A stretch of 64,000 nt of DNA from Cercophora sp. LCS_1 (GCA_036250225.1 JAPZLL010000023.1:248001-312000); one strand, 5' to 3'; shown: positions 1 to 12,600, counted from the stretch's first letter. Made by a program: numbers and translations. The notes: a model not told the origin generated them from the letters alone.

Positions 1-1064
1 CCTGCCACCTCTGTCCGGAAATCCCCTGCATCGTAGATGGACGTCGCACCGACGCTCGGGCGTCTCGACCGACTTCGCTGCAACGGAGCGCTGTGCTCGT
101 AGACCTGAAGGGGCGAGATGTCTTGGAATAGGACATGGTCACCCCTCAGATCATCATCATCGAAGACAGCTGTGTTCCGCCTCATCGCTACAGGCGTACT
201 TGGAGGAGGACGGAAGGCGAGAGCCGTTGGACGAGTCGTTGCGGCTCGCCTGACCGGTGGAGGCATTGCCCTCCGATCCTCCTCGGCCTTGGAAGGCCTG
301 CGATGCGTTGATGGCCGTCGGGCCAATGCCGTTGATTCACGAACCTGGTCATCATCGTAATCCTCGTAGACAGATGTTCGTGGGGCACGAAACCCCATGG
401 ACGATTGTGGGCGACCCGAAGAACCAAAGCGGTCCTCCAGCGGTCGCGAGAAGTAGTCCTGTGGTGATTGCGAGACGACGGGTGAGGACGAGAGTGGTAT
501 ATATGGTCCTGCGCCGGGTGTGGTCCAGGATGGAGGAGGAAATGATGTTGGCGGTGTTGGAATTGGGGGCTGTTGGGCATAGAAGCGGGCATTCGCCTGA
601 GGCGGTCGGGTCGAATTACCATAGTAGCTTGATGGCCTTGGGTCGGCGGCTTGCGGCCGGGGTCGTGATGATGCAGGCGTAGTGTAGGTAGGCGGGCTCA
701 CACCGTAGTATGACGCCTCGAGGTCCTTTTTAGGGATGGCTGGCGCCGTTCTGGCGTGCTTGACTGGAGGACGCATGGCAGGCGTTGGGATCATCGCTTT
801 CTTGTGAGGCGTGGCAACCTGGTTTCGCTCTCTCGGTGACCTTTTCAAGAGATCGCGGGGATGTTCTGTCGAATCCGAATCGGTGAGAGGGGATGTCGAC
901 TCTCTCCTTCGGTCTCCTCCTCGCCTTGCCCTGCCGGTGTTGGGCTTCTCCTTCGTTGGGCTGGCGACTGATGATGCTGCACAGCGAAAGGTTCCCTCGA
1001 TGATGTTGTCCGCTTCGTCAGCGTCTTCACAAGACGCAATTCTTGGTCGGTCCTTCCCCGACAT
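1..1064 (-). CDS. Low-complexity Arg/Pro/Ser-rich protein, 3'-truncated by the window edge
   Basis: An open frame runs on the minus strand from an ATG at 1064 to the left edge without a stop, giving 354 visible residues that begin MSGKDRPRIASCEDADEADN. The protein is rich in Pro, Arg and Ser, with paired Tyr patches (ASYYG, SSYYG), a YEDYDDD acidic patch and RSRSRR runs. Proline-rich linkers of this kind often precede a conserved C-terminal domain in Pezizomycotina proteins, but that part lies outside the window, so no function is assigned. An in-frame stop lies 22 codons upstream of the ATG, which supports this start unless an upstream exon exists. The frame is long and stop-free while competing frames are broken, so the coding call is fairly safe. 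Confidence 0.75.
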   Translation of the reverse strand, partial: MSGKDRPRIASCEDADEADNIIEGTFRCAASSVASPTKEKPNTGRARRGGDRRRESTSPLTDSDSTEHPRDLLKRSPRERNQVATPHKKAMIPTPAMRPPVKHARTAPAIPKKDLEASYYGVSPPTYTTPASSRPRPQAADPRPSSYYGNSTRPPQANARFYAQQPPIPTPPTSFPPPSWTTPGAGPYIPLSSSPVVSQSPQDYFSRPLEDRFGSSGRPQSSMGFRAPRTSVYEDYDDDQVRESTALARRPSTHRRPSKAEEDRRAMPPPVRRAATTRPTALAFRPPPSTPVAMRRNTAVFDDDDLRGDHVLFQDISPLQVYEHSAPLQRSRSRRPSVGATSIYDAGDFRTEVA

Positions 1065-4000
1065 TGCCAGCGTGTGCTCAGGACCGGCGGCAAACGAATA
1101 CCGGGCTGCGGGCGAGGCAATGAAGCCTCACGATTGAGGCGGCCACGATGGGGTGCTCAGTCGTTGCACGTTTCTCAGGCGGCCAAGTCAACTCGATCGC
1201 TCGCGGGAAGTGGTCGTTGTAAGAATGTCGGTCGATCGGGCGCCGCCCAAGTTGAAACCATTCAAGTGGGGAGGGTCCGGCGATAGGCGTGAACAGTAGG
1301 AACGTGTATGGTGCCAATAATAGGTGGTGAGCTGAGGCACGATCGATTTTTGGCCGGGCTGTGTGTTCCTGCGGAGGTGTCCAGGAAGAGATGGGACGGC
1401 TTGGTAATGAAATAAAAAGGTGGAGGAGCGGACAGGCAGTGATGAGTTTTATTCACTGCGGGGGGTGTGCTCTGAGTGGAGGAGGGATGGGCGGGCGGCA
1501 GGGAAGCCTGCTAGGTGTCTGGGCTGCCCGCTGGGTGGTGTCGGGCTGGTGAGGGATGTTGTCTCGTCAGGTTGCTTGTCGCTCGCTGGCGCTCGCTAGG
1601 CAGTTCGAGCGCCGACAACCACTCGCTGGGCCTGGCAGGGAACAGGGGTTGCGGGCTCAGGCCAGGAGGGGTGATGTGCTCGGGACGGGCAGTCTTTCTA
1701 TCTCTATCGATAACGAGACAATCCAAACAAGGTCTCGCGAGGGGGGTAGCAACCGGGTGACGGCTTGACACCACCTTCTGGATGCATCCAAAAAAATATC
1801 TGGCGATAACTGCTGTTTTCCAACAGTCTTCGGCCCCCTTCTGGCGACGAGTGAGTGGATGGAACCTCCAGGCCGTTTGCCAAAGGCCACCGGGGCAAAG
1901 CACAGCACACTGCTGCTGCAATGCTGCAGGTCGGCGGGAGGACTTGGCCGCCCCTTGTGGGCCGTTCCCTCGTTGGTGATCGTGGGGGACCGGAGCAGTC
2001 AAGCACTGGGCGGTGGATCGCCCCAAAACCCTGCTCAGATCCCAGGCACTTTTCCAGATCTGCCAGGCGTCCAAAATTCCGGCAGTGGGCGGTGCGGTCC
2101 TAGGAAGCGACCTGGCCGGGCAGCTCGGCGCAAGAACCCGTCCTCGTCGTCCGCGCAGACAGCAGAGGTACTTGCTCTGTGGCGACTTGGGCAGAGTAAG
2201 CTGCAAGTCGCTTGCTAGCATGTACGTCGACTTGGGACACTGTGTGTGGTTGAGGTTTTGGGTAAGGCCTCAACTGGGGCAACCGGGGTCGCACTCTTGC
2301 GTGTCTGTGGAGCCGTCGATGGGCAGGGCCGGAAGTGACTGGGCAGCCTCTTAGGCGAGCGAAGAAAAAAGAAAGTCGGTCGAGCACCAGCAGCTGAGCC
2401 ACTCCGCAGCGCGGACTGACCCAGGAGAGGGGGTCTGGCTTTTCTCCCTCGCTCCTCCTCCTTCTCGGCTTTAATGCCCGACTCTTCCCTTGGGTATCAA
2501 TCGCGAGGCAAAGATCGAGTGTTTGTGCCTTTTGTGTCTCACGACGGTGGCACGGCACGCCGTCGAAAATCGCAATGAAGTCGTCGTGTGTCGGCGAGGA
2601 GCGGGTGTACCAGAAGATTCCTGATGGATGTGCCCCGAGAAGAGATCTCGGATTGCAGGTGCAGACTCACACGGGAGGAAGACAACGGAACCAAAAGCCA
2701 AATTTCAGCCCGCATCGAATGCTCTGACGGTCGAGTGGAGGAGGTAACCACCGCTCACTACCCCAGGCAACGGCAGGCAGGCAGGAGGGGGCGCCAGCAC
2801 ACCTTCCGTCCCACACGGCTGCCAGTCTGTCGCTTCTCATTGGAGCCGCCTGGGCTGGAATGTGCCGCCCGTCGATTCTCATAGGGCAGAGGTGTGAGGA
2901 GCCGACCCAGGTTTGCAAACTCTCCTCTTTTCCTGGTCAACGCAATCGGAGTCATCGCCCACACAGACGGTCTGGCTCATTACGAGGCCATGATGCGCCC
3001 TTTTGGGACTGCGGCGCTGGGCTGCGGAGTGCATTCATCCCTCGATACCTGACCCGTCCCGTTGATCCGCCTCGTTGGTCGCCCCGACGACACTCTGAGG
3101 CTCGTCCCTTGCTTCCGTGGATGCGGGATATTTTCTGTGTCCTCGACAAACGAGCCGCGATGCCGACGTTGTCAGGGCATCAACGGCATCAAACGTCTCT
3201 GATGTGAAGCACGCCGTTTCGACTCTCGACTTTATATTTTTGCACCTCTTCCATTGGCCGCTGCCCCGTGTTGAACTCATCGTAGGGCCAATGAAGCCCT
3301 CGGTATACCCTCCATGGCCGGGTATTGACGATGGCCCACCGGGGAAGAAGTCGGCAGCATTCCCCCAGGCGAAACAGAGAACTGAGTGTCGACTCAATCG
3401 TGTGCATGCAGCTTGATTGGCTGAGACGCACGCCGCCTCTCCACATTGTCGCAACTGCGCGAGAAGCTGCATGTCATGCTATATCGCCATATCAGCAACG
3501 CAATCCAGTGGCTCTCAAGTCCTTCCACGTTGCTTTTTGTTTATCACCTGCATCGCTCGAGAGGGACAAAAGGCGAGCGAGAAGATGAGTCAAATCCGTG
3601 CCATGGTGACTGGTCTGGGCCGTCAAGACATGCTGCATTCAACGCATTGAAATGCGGGATGCAGGTTGCCAGGGGGGTCCTGCCGAAGGACAAGGACAGG
3701 AGGAGATGTTCGCACAGAACCATGCATGCGACTGCTTCTGGCGCATTTGGTTGAGGCTGCACAGATGCCGCTGACGCAAAGAGTGCACAATCCCGTGACT
3801 TTTCTTGCAGCGCCGTGACGTGGTTCTTCTAGCTAACCCCGATCCAGGGCTACTCGTCCGTGAGCCCGGAGTGTTTCCAAAGAATGCCGCCGTTGGTCCC
3901 ACTCGGCGCTGGATGAGCCGAACGGAGCCGCGCCGAGTTGCGGTCAGCGGTGGACATAAAGCTGCCACGCGGCGCTCAACCCACGGCCGGGCATTGCAGG

Positions 4001-4636
4001 TGGCCAGAGTCCACCGGCAAAATACCTAGGTGCTTGGAATGAATGCAACCCTTGCCTGCGATTCTCCTCAGATTCCGCTACACCGCCCTTTACCGAGCCT
4101 CATTTTTCAGTTGGCCACTTTACCTACCTTATTGTGCGTCAAGCACAAACGCCACGCCGCTGGCTGTTCAAAACGGTCTGCACCGGACGGTGAACGGTGG
4201 TTGATGGTCAACAACAATGCGGTTCCGAGGTGTGTCTTGTGCGCTTGGCGGACCTCGACTTCTGCCAAAGAAGGGCTCAGACACTGGTGTTGCCGACCGC
4301 ACGTAGTTCAAGTGAAAGACAAGTATATTATACCGTGGTTTCACGTGTTGATAAAGAAATCTAGCGTATGGGCTTGACATCCATTGTGTTAAGCTTCGTG
4401 AAACCCCAAAGTATCCTGCCAGAGTAGCCTACCCGCATATCTGTCCGAGATTCTACCCAACCAACAGACATGTCGATCCACTCTCGTTCCGACCGGATGT
4501 TTTCGGCGCCTCACGCATCACCACGACATGCTACTCCAAGCATACTGACCATAACAGCGCCGAGCCAGTGGTTGACGAGCTTGTGGATGACCAAGTGTCG
4601 GCCATCGAACGAGCATGCAAGACCAGCTGGCCTTCG
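1065..4636. other. Intergenic, no supportable gene
   Basis: About 3.6 kb between the partial gene on its left (5' end at 1064) and the 3' end of the EEP enzyme gene. Open frames here are short, overlap on both strands and show no recognisable domain. The part next to 1064 should hold the promoter of the left-edge gene; I could not pick out a confident TATA or CT-rich block. Confidence 0.5.
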
Positions 4637-5518
4637 TCAATGTCCCCCATTGGCCTTGCCCAGGTCAATGTCAGCCACGACAGGTCTGTGGTCAGACAAG
4701 AAAACCCCGTCGTCGAATCTGTTGGGCAGGATTCCGAAGGTCAGAAACTCGAGCGCTTGCTGTCCCAGCACGAACAGGAAGTCGATCTTCCGTGCGTCCT
4801 CCTCACGCCCCAGGAAGCCTGTGTAGGTTATTTCCGGGTGTCCGTATTTCAAGGCTTCCGGCACCAGTCCTGAGATATCTGCCATGCCATCTGGGGCGCT
4901 TAACGTCTTGTAGGCAGCGCTGTTTCTGTCGCTGTTGAAGTCGCCGCCTAGGAACACGGGAAATTCGGCCGGTCCATGGCTGCCATCCAGCCATCGCCCA
5001 GCGAGTTTGAGAAGAAGATGTGCGCTCTCTTCTCTGGCCACTTTCCCTTCGAAATCGAGGTGCGTGCTCATGACGACGATTCTCGAGCTGGTCTCGTTGT
5101 GATGGAACAGTCCAGCGGACACCACTCTGGCCACGGGGGCGTCCCACCCCTTGGAACCCGGGTTTTCCGGGGTTGGGCTCAACCAGCTGGTCTCATGACG
5201 CTCGCACTGCCAATGGTCCGTTCTAAAGAACACTGGGCAGTACTCCCCACCCCTCTCTCCGTCGTCGCGGCCAAGGCCAATGTAGCCCCAGTTTGATCCG
5301 AGGCTGGCCTGAATATCGAGCAACTGCGGATGTGTAACTTCCTGGAGACAAATGAAGGGCGAGGTGCGCCCTGCGGTCATGAACTTGAGCTGGCCGCACA
5401 GCTTCTCACATCTAGCCGACCAGGGCTCTTCCCCAGGGGCGGTCCACCCACTGGGAATTTGGAGACGGATATTGTACGTGATGAGCCGAATGATAGCTGA
5501 TGCCGAGGGCGATGGCAT
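4637..5518 (-). CDS. Endonuclease/exonuclease/phosphatase (EEP) family enzyme
   Basis: A single exon encodes 293 residues, a usual length for a stand-alone EEP domain. All active-site positions of the family can be seen: Asn16 in TYNIR, Glu60 in CLQEV, His153 in STHLD, Asp193 and Asn195 in GGDFNSD, Asp246 in KIDFLF, and Asp276-His277 in SDHRPV. The family hydrolyses phosphodiester or phosphomonoester bonds in a metal-dependent way, acting on nucleic acids, inositol phosphates or sphingolipids; the substrate cannot be told from sequence. There is no signal peptide or membrane segment, so a cytosolic or nuclear enzyme is likely. The ATG at 5518 lies just before the first beta strand (IIRLITYNIR), so little or nothing is missing at the N-terminus. 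It stands alone; its promoter lies in the gap before 7174. Confidence 0.9.
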   Translation of the reverse strand: MPSPSASAIIRLITYNIRLQIPSGWTAPGEEPWSARCEKLCGQLKFMTAGRTSPFICLQEVTHPQLLDIQASLGSNWGYIGLGRDDGERGGEYCPVFFRTDHWQCERHETSWLSPTPENPGSKGWDAPVARVVSAGLFHHNETSSRIVVMSTHLDFEGKVAREESAHLLLKLAGRWLDGSHGPAEFPVFLGGDFNSDRNSAAYKTLSAPDGMADISGLVPEALKYGHPEITYTGFLGREEDARKIDFLFVLGQQALEFLTFGILPNRFDDGVFLSDHRPVVADIDLGKANGGH

Positions 5519-7173
5519 TTTTGCGAGGGTGTGAGCGGGATTTATAGAGGTGAAGATTTTAGTGACGATCCAAAAGGGGTAATGTGGGAGAGATCGAGTT
5601 GTCCTGTGGTTGAGCGCACGGCAAACCTCAACCTACTTATCAAGAACCTGCCGACTGCGTATTGAGTTGGGCGTTAAAACCTTTGCCCAAGGGGCTTCCC
5701 TCGGAAGGCTATTCGGACGTTGTGCACGGATTCTTCACCTGAGTGGTTCGTGACACTCGAAGACACATCTTGACAAATGAGGATTTGCAGGTCGAGCCTG
5801 TTGTTGATAAGCCACGAGAATGCAAGAAGCCGACTTCACTGCTCGATGTATCTGTCCAGCTATGCGCCCGCTATCTCGATCAGCCGAGGTGTCTGAAGGT
5901 TGAGCCTGAAAGATGAGGCTTCCGTAATTACGTCATTCCAGATACACCTTACTCTTGACCTCCCTCACATCGGGTGGGGACTGGGGACACGTTCTTGATA
6001 GTCAGGCACATACCAGCCTGCTTTGCAACCAAGGCACCTCGACAGGAATGCGCGTCTGGTGATCTGGTTTTTAGCACACGGTATGCAAGGCCGGGTTCCT
6101 GCTGGGAGGCTGAGACCGGGATCCAACTCGATCGCCGCTTGAGCATCCGATGGGGAATTTGAGTCTTCCTGGCGAGCCGTCACTGGTGAGCGTTGTCAGA
6201 TGAACGACTCGCGCCACGACGACGCATCATGCAGGTACGTTGCCTTTCGGATTTTTCAGGGCAGCAAACCTTTGAGATCTCCCTGACAAGATTCGGTGCG
6301 GTATCCGACATGCGACGAGGCAAGCTGACTTGCCCCATCAGTCTCAAAAGCTCCAGGTGAAAGACTCGTACTGGGCAAACGCCGGGTTCGTCGGAAGAGA
6401 GTTGGTGTGGAGGCCAGTCATCAACAGCGGGATTTGGTCCAGGGTGGGGTTGCTTGGCCTTGTCCGCTTGTCTCAGCTGGGCGTGGCACGCGCAAACCCA
6501 CCAACACCCAACACGCAATTCCGTCGTCGTTTTGTCAGAAATTCCGGTTTCTTACCCCCCCTTTTCCCGCTTTCTGATAGATCTTTTTGCTACGACCGGT
6601 TATTTCTGCGCGTCTTACCACCTTGCGGTCACCCGTGACAGTGGTTGATACCAGGGCACCTCGCATCCGCTCACCGTTCGGGGAGAAGGCTGCACCCGGT
6701 GGGCTGGTGATTGGCCGCGATGTCTCCTGCACGAGGATATGGGTGGGAAGCGAGCCTTCAGTCCGCCCCACGAATTTGGGCTGGAAGCTGAACATCCGGC
6801 TTGTGACACCACCAACCCGCCCTTTGAAGGCAGCCTGCCGGGTTGTCTGGCACTCGCCGGTGACTGGACTGACTAAGATGGCTGGCGCATGGAACTTCCA
6901 ACAGGGTGGTGTAGCAGCCTTGAGGAGGCTGTCAAAAACGGTCATATATTGTCACGGTGCTCTGTGCACTCTGCCCATCTCTCGTTCCCTCTTTCTTTCT
7001 GACGCTCTCCGGCATCCTGGAGGAAAAGGATACCGTAGTCCTGGACATTCGCTTCTCGTAGTTCGTTTTTGAGCCGGCCAGACCGGCGACTGGCGTCTTC
7101 GTCGGCCTACCTCGCTCCAAATACCTGTTACAGCCTGGTCTGTTCCCAACCGAATCCATCGTGGGCACCCGCG
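5519..7173. promoter_or_regulatory. Divergent intergenic region between the EEP gene and the 7174 gene
   Basis: This 1.65 kb must hold both promoters, since the EEP gene reads left and the next gene reads right. No conserved open frame was found. The stretch 6546-6600 is pyrimidine-rich but is not placed convincingly for either start. Confidence 0.45.
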
Positions 7174-7956
7174 ATGAGACCCGTTGGCCACTCATCACCA
7201 CCAACACTGGTGCGACTTCAGCCTAGCGTTGGCAACGATGCAAACATCGTCGATCTTGACCTCTCCGAGATGGATGAAGACCCTCTTACATACTTCCTGA
7301 CGCCAGCTCAGCCTCCCGTTTGTGAGGATAGCGACGCCATGGACTTTGAGTTCGAGTTTGACGCCGGGATCGAGGACGCAAAACACCCGGCTCCCATCAT
7401 AAGGAGTGTCAGCCCTTCCAGCCTCGGGGGACTCAGCTTACCACCTTCGTCACCACCTCGACGGTCCCTGAGTCCCGACATGCCGCCAACCCCCGAAGAC
7501 CACGAGGACTACATACACCTTGCTGCAAAGGGTCGACCACATTCGCTAGGCTTGCCATTCAGTCTTCGGGACCTGGCGACAGGCAAAGGGAAAAATGAAG
7601 CAAAGGACGACAGCTCTCCTCCCCGTTTCCCTCTTATCATCCCTACGGCTCCTCTCAACTGGAGCCAGGAGGATTCAAAATCGCGGCCTGAACCGAGGGC
7701 TTTGAGGGCTTCTCAACGACGAGGTCGGTCGAAGGCAGTATCGCTGCGACGATCTCCACATGTGTGGCGGGAACCGAGCCCAGACGTTTGGTCCATTGAA
7801 GAAGAAACGGAAGAGGAAGTGAATAGTGAGATGGGGAACAGTGCTATGTATGGCGCAGAAGACGTCAAGACCAAGGCTATAGATATACAGGCTGCAAAGC
7901 CATTAAAGAGGGTTCGTTTCGTCCTTCCTGAGAAGGATGAATTTGATGCGCACTAG
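7174..7956 (+). CDS. Uncharacterised Ser/Pro-rich acidic protein
   Basis: A single exon encodes 260 residues from the ATG at 7174. The frame is open for 35 codons upstream but holds no earlier ATG, so this start is the natural one. Residues about 20-70 are acidic (DLDLSEMDEDPL, MDFEFEFDAG), the middle is proline-directed (SPPRRSLSPDMPPTPEDHED), and the C-terminus has a Trp-containing acidic motif (VWREPSPDVWSIEEETEEE) followed by a basic tail (PLKRVRFVLPEKDEFDAH). There is no membrane segment or signal peptide. The many SP/TP sites suggest a phosphorylated, mostly disordered regulator, which is inference. I do not recognise a named family. Coding bias and the lack of competing frames support it as real. 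Confidence 0.72.
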   Translation: MRPVGHSSPPTLVRLQPSVGNDANIVDLDLSEMDEDPLTYFLTPAQPPVCEDSDAMDFEFEFDAGIEDAKHPAPIIRSVSPSSLGGLSLPPSSPPRRSLSPDMPPTPEDHEDYIHLAAKGRPHSLGLPFSLRDLATGKGKNEAKDDSSPPRFPLIIPTAPLNWSQEDSKSRPEPRALRASQRRGRSKAVSLRRSPHVWREPSPDVWSIEEETEEEVNSEMGNSAMYGAEDVKTKAIDIQAAKPLKRVRFVLPEKDEFDAH

Positions 7957-9478
7957 GCGTTTATGGGTGGTGGGTCAGTTCTTGCATTTGCATTGTCGGC
8001 TGCATATCTTGGTGTTGGCTTTTGGCTTCTTATTCTCCTACATCCATGTCAGTTTCTCTCTCGGGTTGTGGAGTATTGTATTGTACTTAGTTGGTTAGGG
8101 ATAGCTCTGGAACGTGTTGTGGTAAGTACCTTGTCGAGATTGGGGTTGAGATTGGACATAGGGAGACCCTGATTGTTTCTCATTGCGAGAGACTGTCATG
8201 GTTCCATAGTAGGGTAGTAATTCAGCATCATAATATGCAAGACACCGAGTTCCAAGGCGTGGAATCACATGCACCCTCCCGAACCGGGAATGGAAGCTCG
8301 AAGCGTCCTTTTGACAACGGTGTGAGCCGCGGCTGCAGATGTATGTATCCGTAGCTGAAGCGGCATTTATAAGCCTGTCTTGTCCACACGTCTTCGGCAG
8401 AACGGCAGCCTCCAAGAAAACACCCTGTTGGGCTCGGTATTCACAAACGGCACGATAGTGGCCTAGAGGTTTTATGAAGCTCTTATGGGCTTGCTAGCTG
8501 CCCCGCGCGCTTAACCTAACGGACTGGGAGCATCCCGGATGATGTCAAGGCCAAGCTTGTCGCGGGCCCGTTTGAACGGACCCACTAAAAAAACTTGAAG
8601 ATGAGCGTTCCGCTTCCTCGGACGGCTTCTGAGCTTTGTATTCCATCAAGACCAGATGCCTGCTCGATGCTGCGGGCATATTCATCTTGCATAGCCAAGG
8701 TGCCTGATCCGCTGGCCTCGTTCGCGGGAGAGCAGGATGATAAGAACACCTCACCCAGGCAGTGCCGCAGTTCAAAGGGCGGCTGTGCCACCTTCCATCC
8801 CTTCTCGGGACCAACACAGCTGATTTTCTGTTCCGCCCCACCACCTCTTCGTCCCTCTTGCAGAGCACCCACACACCTGGACCCCCAACCGATGCCGCTA
8901 TTGGCCCGTGCGGAAAGACCAGGGATGCACCTGACAACTAGGGGTGTGTGGACAGGTGGGGCTTTCGACCTTGTCTTGCCCGCTGACATCTCCCGTCATT
9001 GTTTATGTCTGAGACCATTGTTTATCGTCCATTGGCCCCAGCACCCGTCCTGTTGCGAGTGAGGACGAGAGCTCTCCTGCTGCAGCTTTGCCATCCGACC
9101 AAGGCAAAGCTGTGCGACGACAAATGCAGATTGCAAGCGCAGCAGCAAGCGACCGGCCACCGATTTTTTTTACAATTACATCAACCCAGCTCCTGTGCTA
9201 CAGAAGTTTAGACAGTGACTTTCCGGACTGCGCGCAGCTCGCAAACCTGCCGTCCCGCACCGCCGAAAGCTTGGGATGTTTGCGCTGCTAGTTGCGGAAC
9301 GTCATCCGAACAGAGCCCCTGATTGCACAACAGCACCATCGTTTACTACATTCCCCCCATGACTGCCTTGCGGCAATTCTAGGTTCTACAAACCCGCGTT
9401 TGATGTCCGGGCCGACCGGTAGCGCAAGGACGCAGACCTTATCCGACCTGCAGCACTTCAGACATGCCGCTCACCTAG
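7957..9478. other. Intergenic: 3' flank of the 7174 gene and promoter of the DH scaffold gene
   Basis: About 1.5 kb without a supportable gene. The open frames at 8545-9062 overlap on both strands and look non-coding. The right end should contain the promoter and 5' leader of the gene starting at 9657. Confidence 0.45.
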
Positions 9479-9652
9479 GTGAGTGGTTGCCAGCTTCAGG
9501 CATTTGTTTTTGTTGACTTTACCCGTGCACGGAGCTCCCGTCCGATACTGCGGCTGCGACAAACTTCCACGTCATACAACAAAGCTCTTTACAGGGGCAG
9601 ACCTTAGAAATGCTGCTGGATAGTTAACTGACAAGTGTTTTGGCCACTGCAG
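9479..9652 (+). other. Probable 5'UTR intron of the DH scaffold gene
   Basis: A good donor (GTGAGT at 9479) and an acceptor (CACTGCAG ending at 9652) frame 174 nt just before the ATG at 9657. A branch-like TTAACTGAC lies about 20 nt before the acceptor. Only sequence motifs support this. Confidence 0.5.
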
Positions 9653-9656
9653 AACC

Positions 9657-12600
9657 ATGACACCCACACCGAAGGAAACCCCGAACCCACCGACCCCCGG
9701 GACACCAAAACGAACATCAGCTGCAAAGAATGGCGCCGCTCCAACAACGCCAGCGAACCGGCGAGGTGCGGCGCAAGTTGGGGCAACTCCGAAGAGTGCC
9801 CCAGCAGCCGCTGGCCAGGGCTCCAGAAAGAAGCCCGAACCAAGTCTGCTCGCGGACTTCCTTCTCGGTCGCCCAGCACCAGCGCGCATTGCTGCCCAGC
9901 GGTCGGCCTCTAAACAACGCCGGAAAAGTGTTGCCTTGGATGCAGCTGGTGTTCGGGAGGAACTGCGGCAGGAGATGCGAGCTGCCGCGGTGAGGAGGCT
10001 TCAGCAGCCCGGGGGGGTGCGAGATCGTGTGAAGGCGTGGCAAAAGGCAAATGTATCTGCAATGAAAGCTCAAGGCGGCGGGGTCCCGGATGCCGAAGAC
10101 GTTGCGAGTGAACCGACAGAGTTTGCTGCCCACATAGACGACAAAAGCGTGACAGAGGAGGACAGAGTCAGGATAAAGTTTCGGCAGAGATCCAAGAGGA
10201 AGAAACCGCGTCCCGAAAAGGCTGAATCTGAGGGTGCCCAGGAGGACGGCGATGTCGAGGAACAGCAGGGCAGCAAGTCAGAGGCTGACAAGCCAAATGT
10301 GGTCAACTCTGAACCTAGGGGACCACAGCCAAAGGAGAAGCCGAAAAAGAGAATTGTCAGCGACGATAACTGGATGAAGAGGGATAAGGGGAAGGGGAAA
10401 GCGAACGCGCCAAAACCCAAGGCAGAGGGAAACCCTACCCCTATACCCAAGGACTTTCTCCAAAAAACCGCGCAAAATCCATCGGTCCAGAACAAGATCA
10501 AGGATTGGGCAAAGAGAGTCGAGCTACCAGAAAATCCGGAACCAGCCAAGGGCAGTCCTGTGAAGCTGCCACGGGAAGGTCCCCGGGTGAAGCGGTATCA
10601 TCATACCCATTCTGGGGAGGTCGTCACCGTGGAGGAGGACGCTTCAAGCGTTGCGACACCAAAGCCTGAGCCAAAAAGCAAGCCCGCCCCTCCTTTTGAT
10701 GATGGCATACGAGTTCGACCTGTCAAGCCCAAGAAAGCAAAAGCCGAGACTGACGACGGGATTCGGGTGAAACCAGTGAGGAAAAGGGAATCTTTTGATG
10801 ACGGCATCCGCGTTCGACCAATCGAGAGCTCCACCTCACTGCCAGATGATGGGATTCGAGTGGCCCCTATTGAGACCAGGTCGCACGATGACGGCATTCG
10901 AACACGACCTCTGCAGCGAGCATCGGTTGATGGGTTGGTTCGGTCTGCCCGATCTCCTTCACCCGCCTCGTCCGCTTCTTCATTCTCGTCCCAACGAACT
11001 TCCGTGAGGAGAAGTGTAAAGGCGCCTAGTATAGCGCGAAGCCACTCCCCGGGGGATGTCATTGAGGTGGTCGAAGATTGGGAGACTGAAGTCGCCACCC
11101 CGACAAGGCGCAAGGGCTCATCCCAAAGGCGGGGGAGGAAAAGCCGAAGTCCCATGCCCAGAAAGAACTCGGCTGGGACGCCGACACAACGACCGCGAGC
11201 TGCACCTTCAGAAGACCCAAGTGCTTTCTCTCAAGTGGATGGGTCTGTCGACGGGTCAGAAAGGCCACCCACTGTTGGTGGCAACAAATCCCTTGCAGAG
11301 ATCCCATTTGGCTATTCCGCATTCAGTGTCTTGGAGTTACCACTCCGGGGCAACGAAAGGAACAGCGTCAAGAAGCCAAAAGCCCAGAGGAGTCCAAGCT
11401 TCAAAACGGTTCCAAACGTGCTGAAGAAAGTAATGAGTGGCGCAAAAGAGATTATCCACGAGGCAGTCGATCCTCCAAAACCCGTTGTGAACCGGCCGCC
11501 GAATATCGAGACATGGCTGAGCAACACCGTTGATCCCTTTGTCGAAGGACCAGAAAGGCCAAAGGATTCCGAAGAGAGACCAAAGGGAGTGCAGGGGTCC
11601 TCAACCCCGCCGGTCCGGCAGAGGGAGAGTAGTCAAGAGCCGTTGAAGCGGTCAGTTTCTCGAGGACCGCAAAAAGAGACACCATCGACTCCACAGAACC
11701 GGTCCGCGTCGCAGAGTCGCCAAAAGGGTATGGCACAAGAAATCCCCCAGCGGTCAGTATCCCAGAGCCGACGCACAGAACCAGGTAGCTCCCTCCCTGC
11801 ACAACATGTCGCAGAAGACCAGGAAAACACGGATCCGAAGCGTGACGACAGCGATGCGACGCCGAGGAAGGCAAAAACACCAACTACACCGTCGACGGGG
11901 TTGAAGAGGCGGCGAGCAACTAGGAGCACGTCCTCGCCGGTCAAGTCCACAGGAAAGAAGCCATTCCGGGAAACGCTGAAGGAAGCGTTTAGAGGAGAAT
12001 CTGGCGGCCACAAGCTCCCACCTATGGTGTACCCAAGTTGTGAGACAGATTACGATTCGGTGTCAGATGCGGAAGACGACGAATGGGAGACAAGGGAGGT
12101 CCGGCGTCGTTCCACAGGCTCCAGCAAGCGGTCTCCATCCCCAGACCCGTCTTCGACCCTCGATTCCGGCCAATCCTCGGTGTTCACCGACCCGCAACCG
12201 GCGCGGAGAAGACCACCAACCAAGGGATATCACGAGTTATCGACAATAGTCTCAGAGCACTCGAATAGTGTGCTGTCAGACACGATTTCGGATGTCTCCC
12301 ACACCACCATCACGCAACCCACGGCGTTCACAAAGTCGACTGACGTGTCGAGGCACAAAAGCAACCGATCTTCTCTCAAGCGCCGTCTGACGAAGCACTC
12401 AGACCTGGTGTCGGTTCTGTCTCTGCCCGACAGTGGCCACTTGGTTCCGCCAAGCCGTTCTAAGAGCGTCAAATCCTCGCGTAGTCTTCATCGTAAACCG
12501 AGCAAGGCTGACCGGAGCAAGATCGATGATTTGTTGGACGAGTTTGCCGACGATGAGCACTTTTACGGCAGAGAGCTCAAGACGCTCGTTGACGGCGTTG

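Noticed and set aside
1511..2221. 236-residue minus-strand open frame in the left intergenic region
   Set aside because: Overlaps several plus-strand frames, no conserved motif, and amino-acid composition typical of non-coding sequence.
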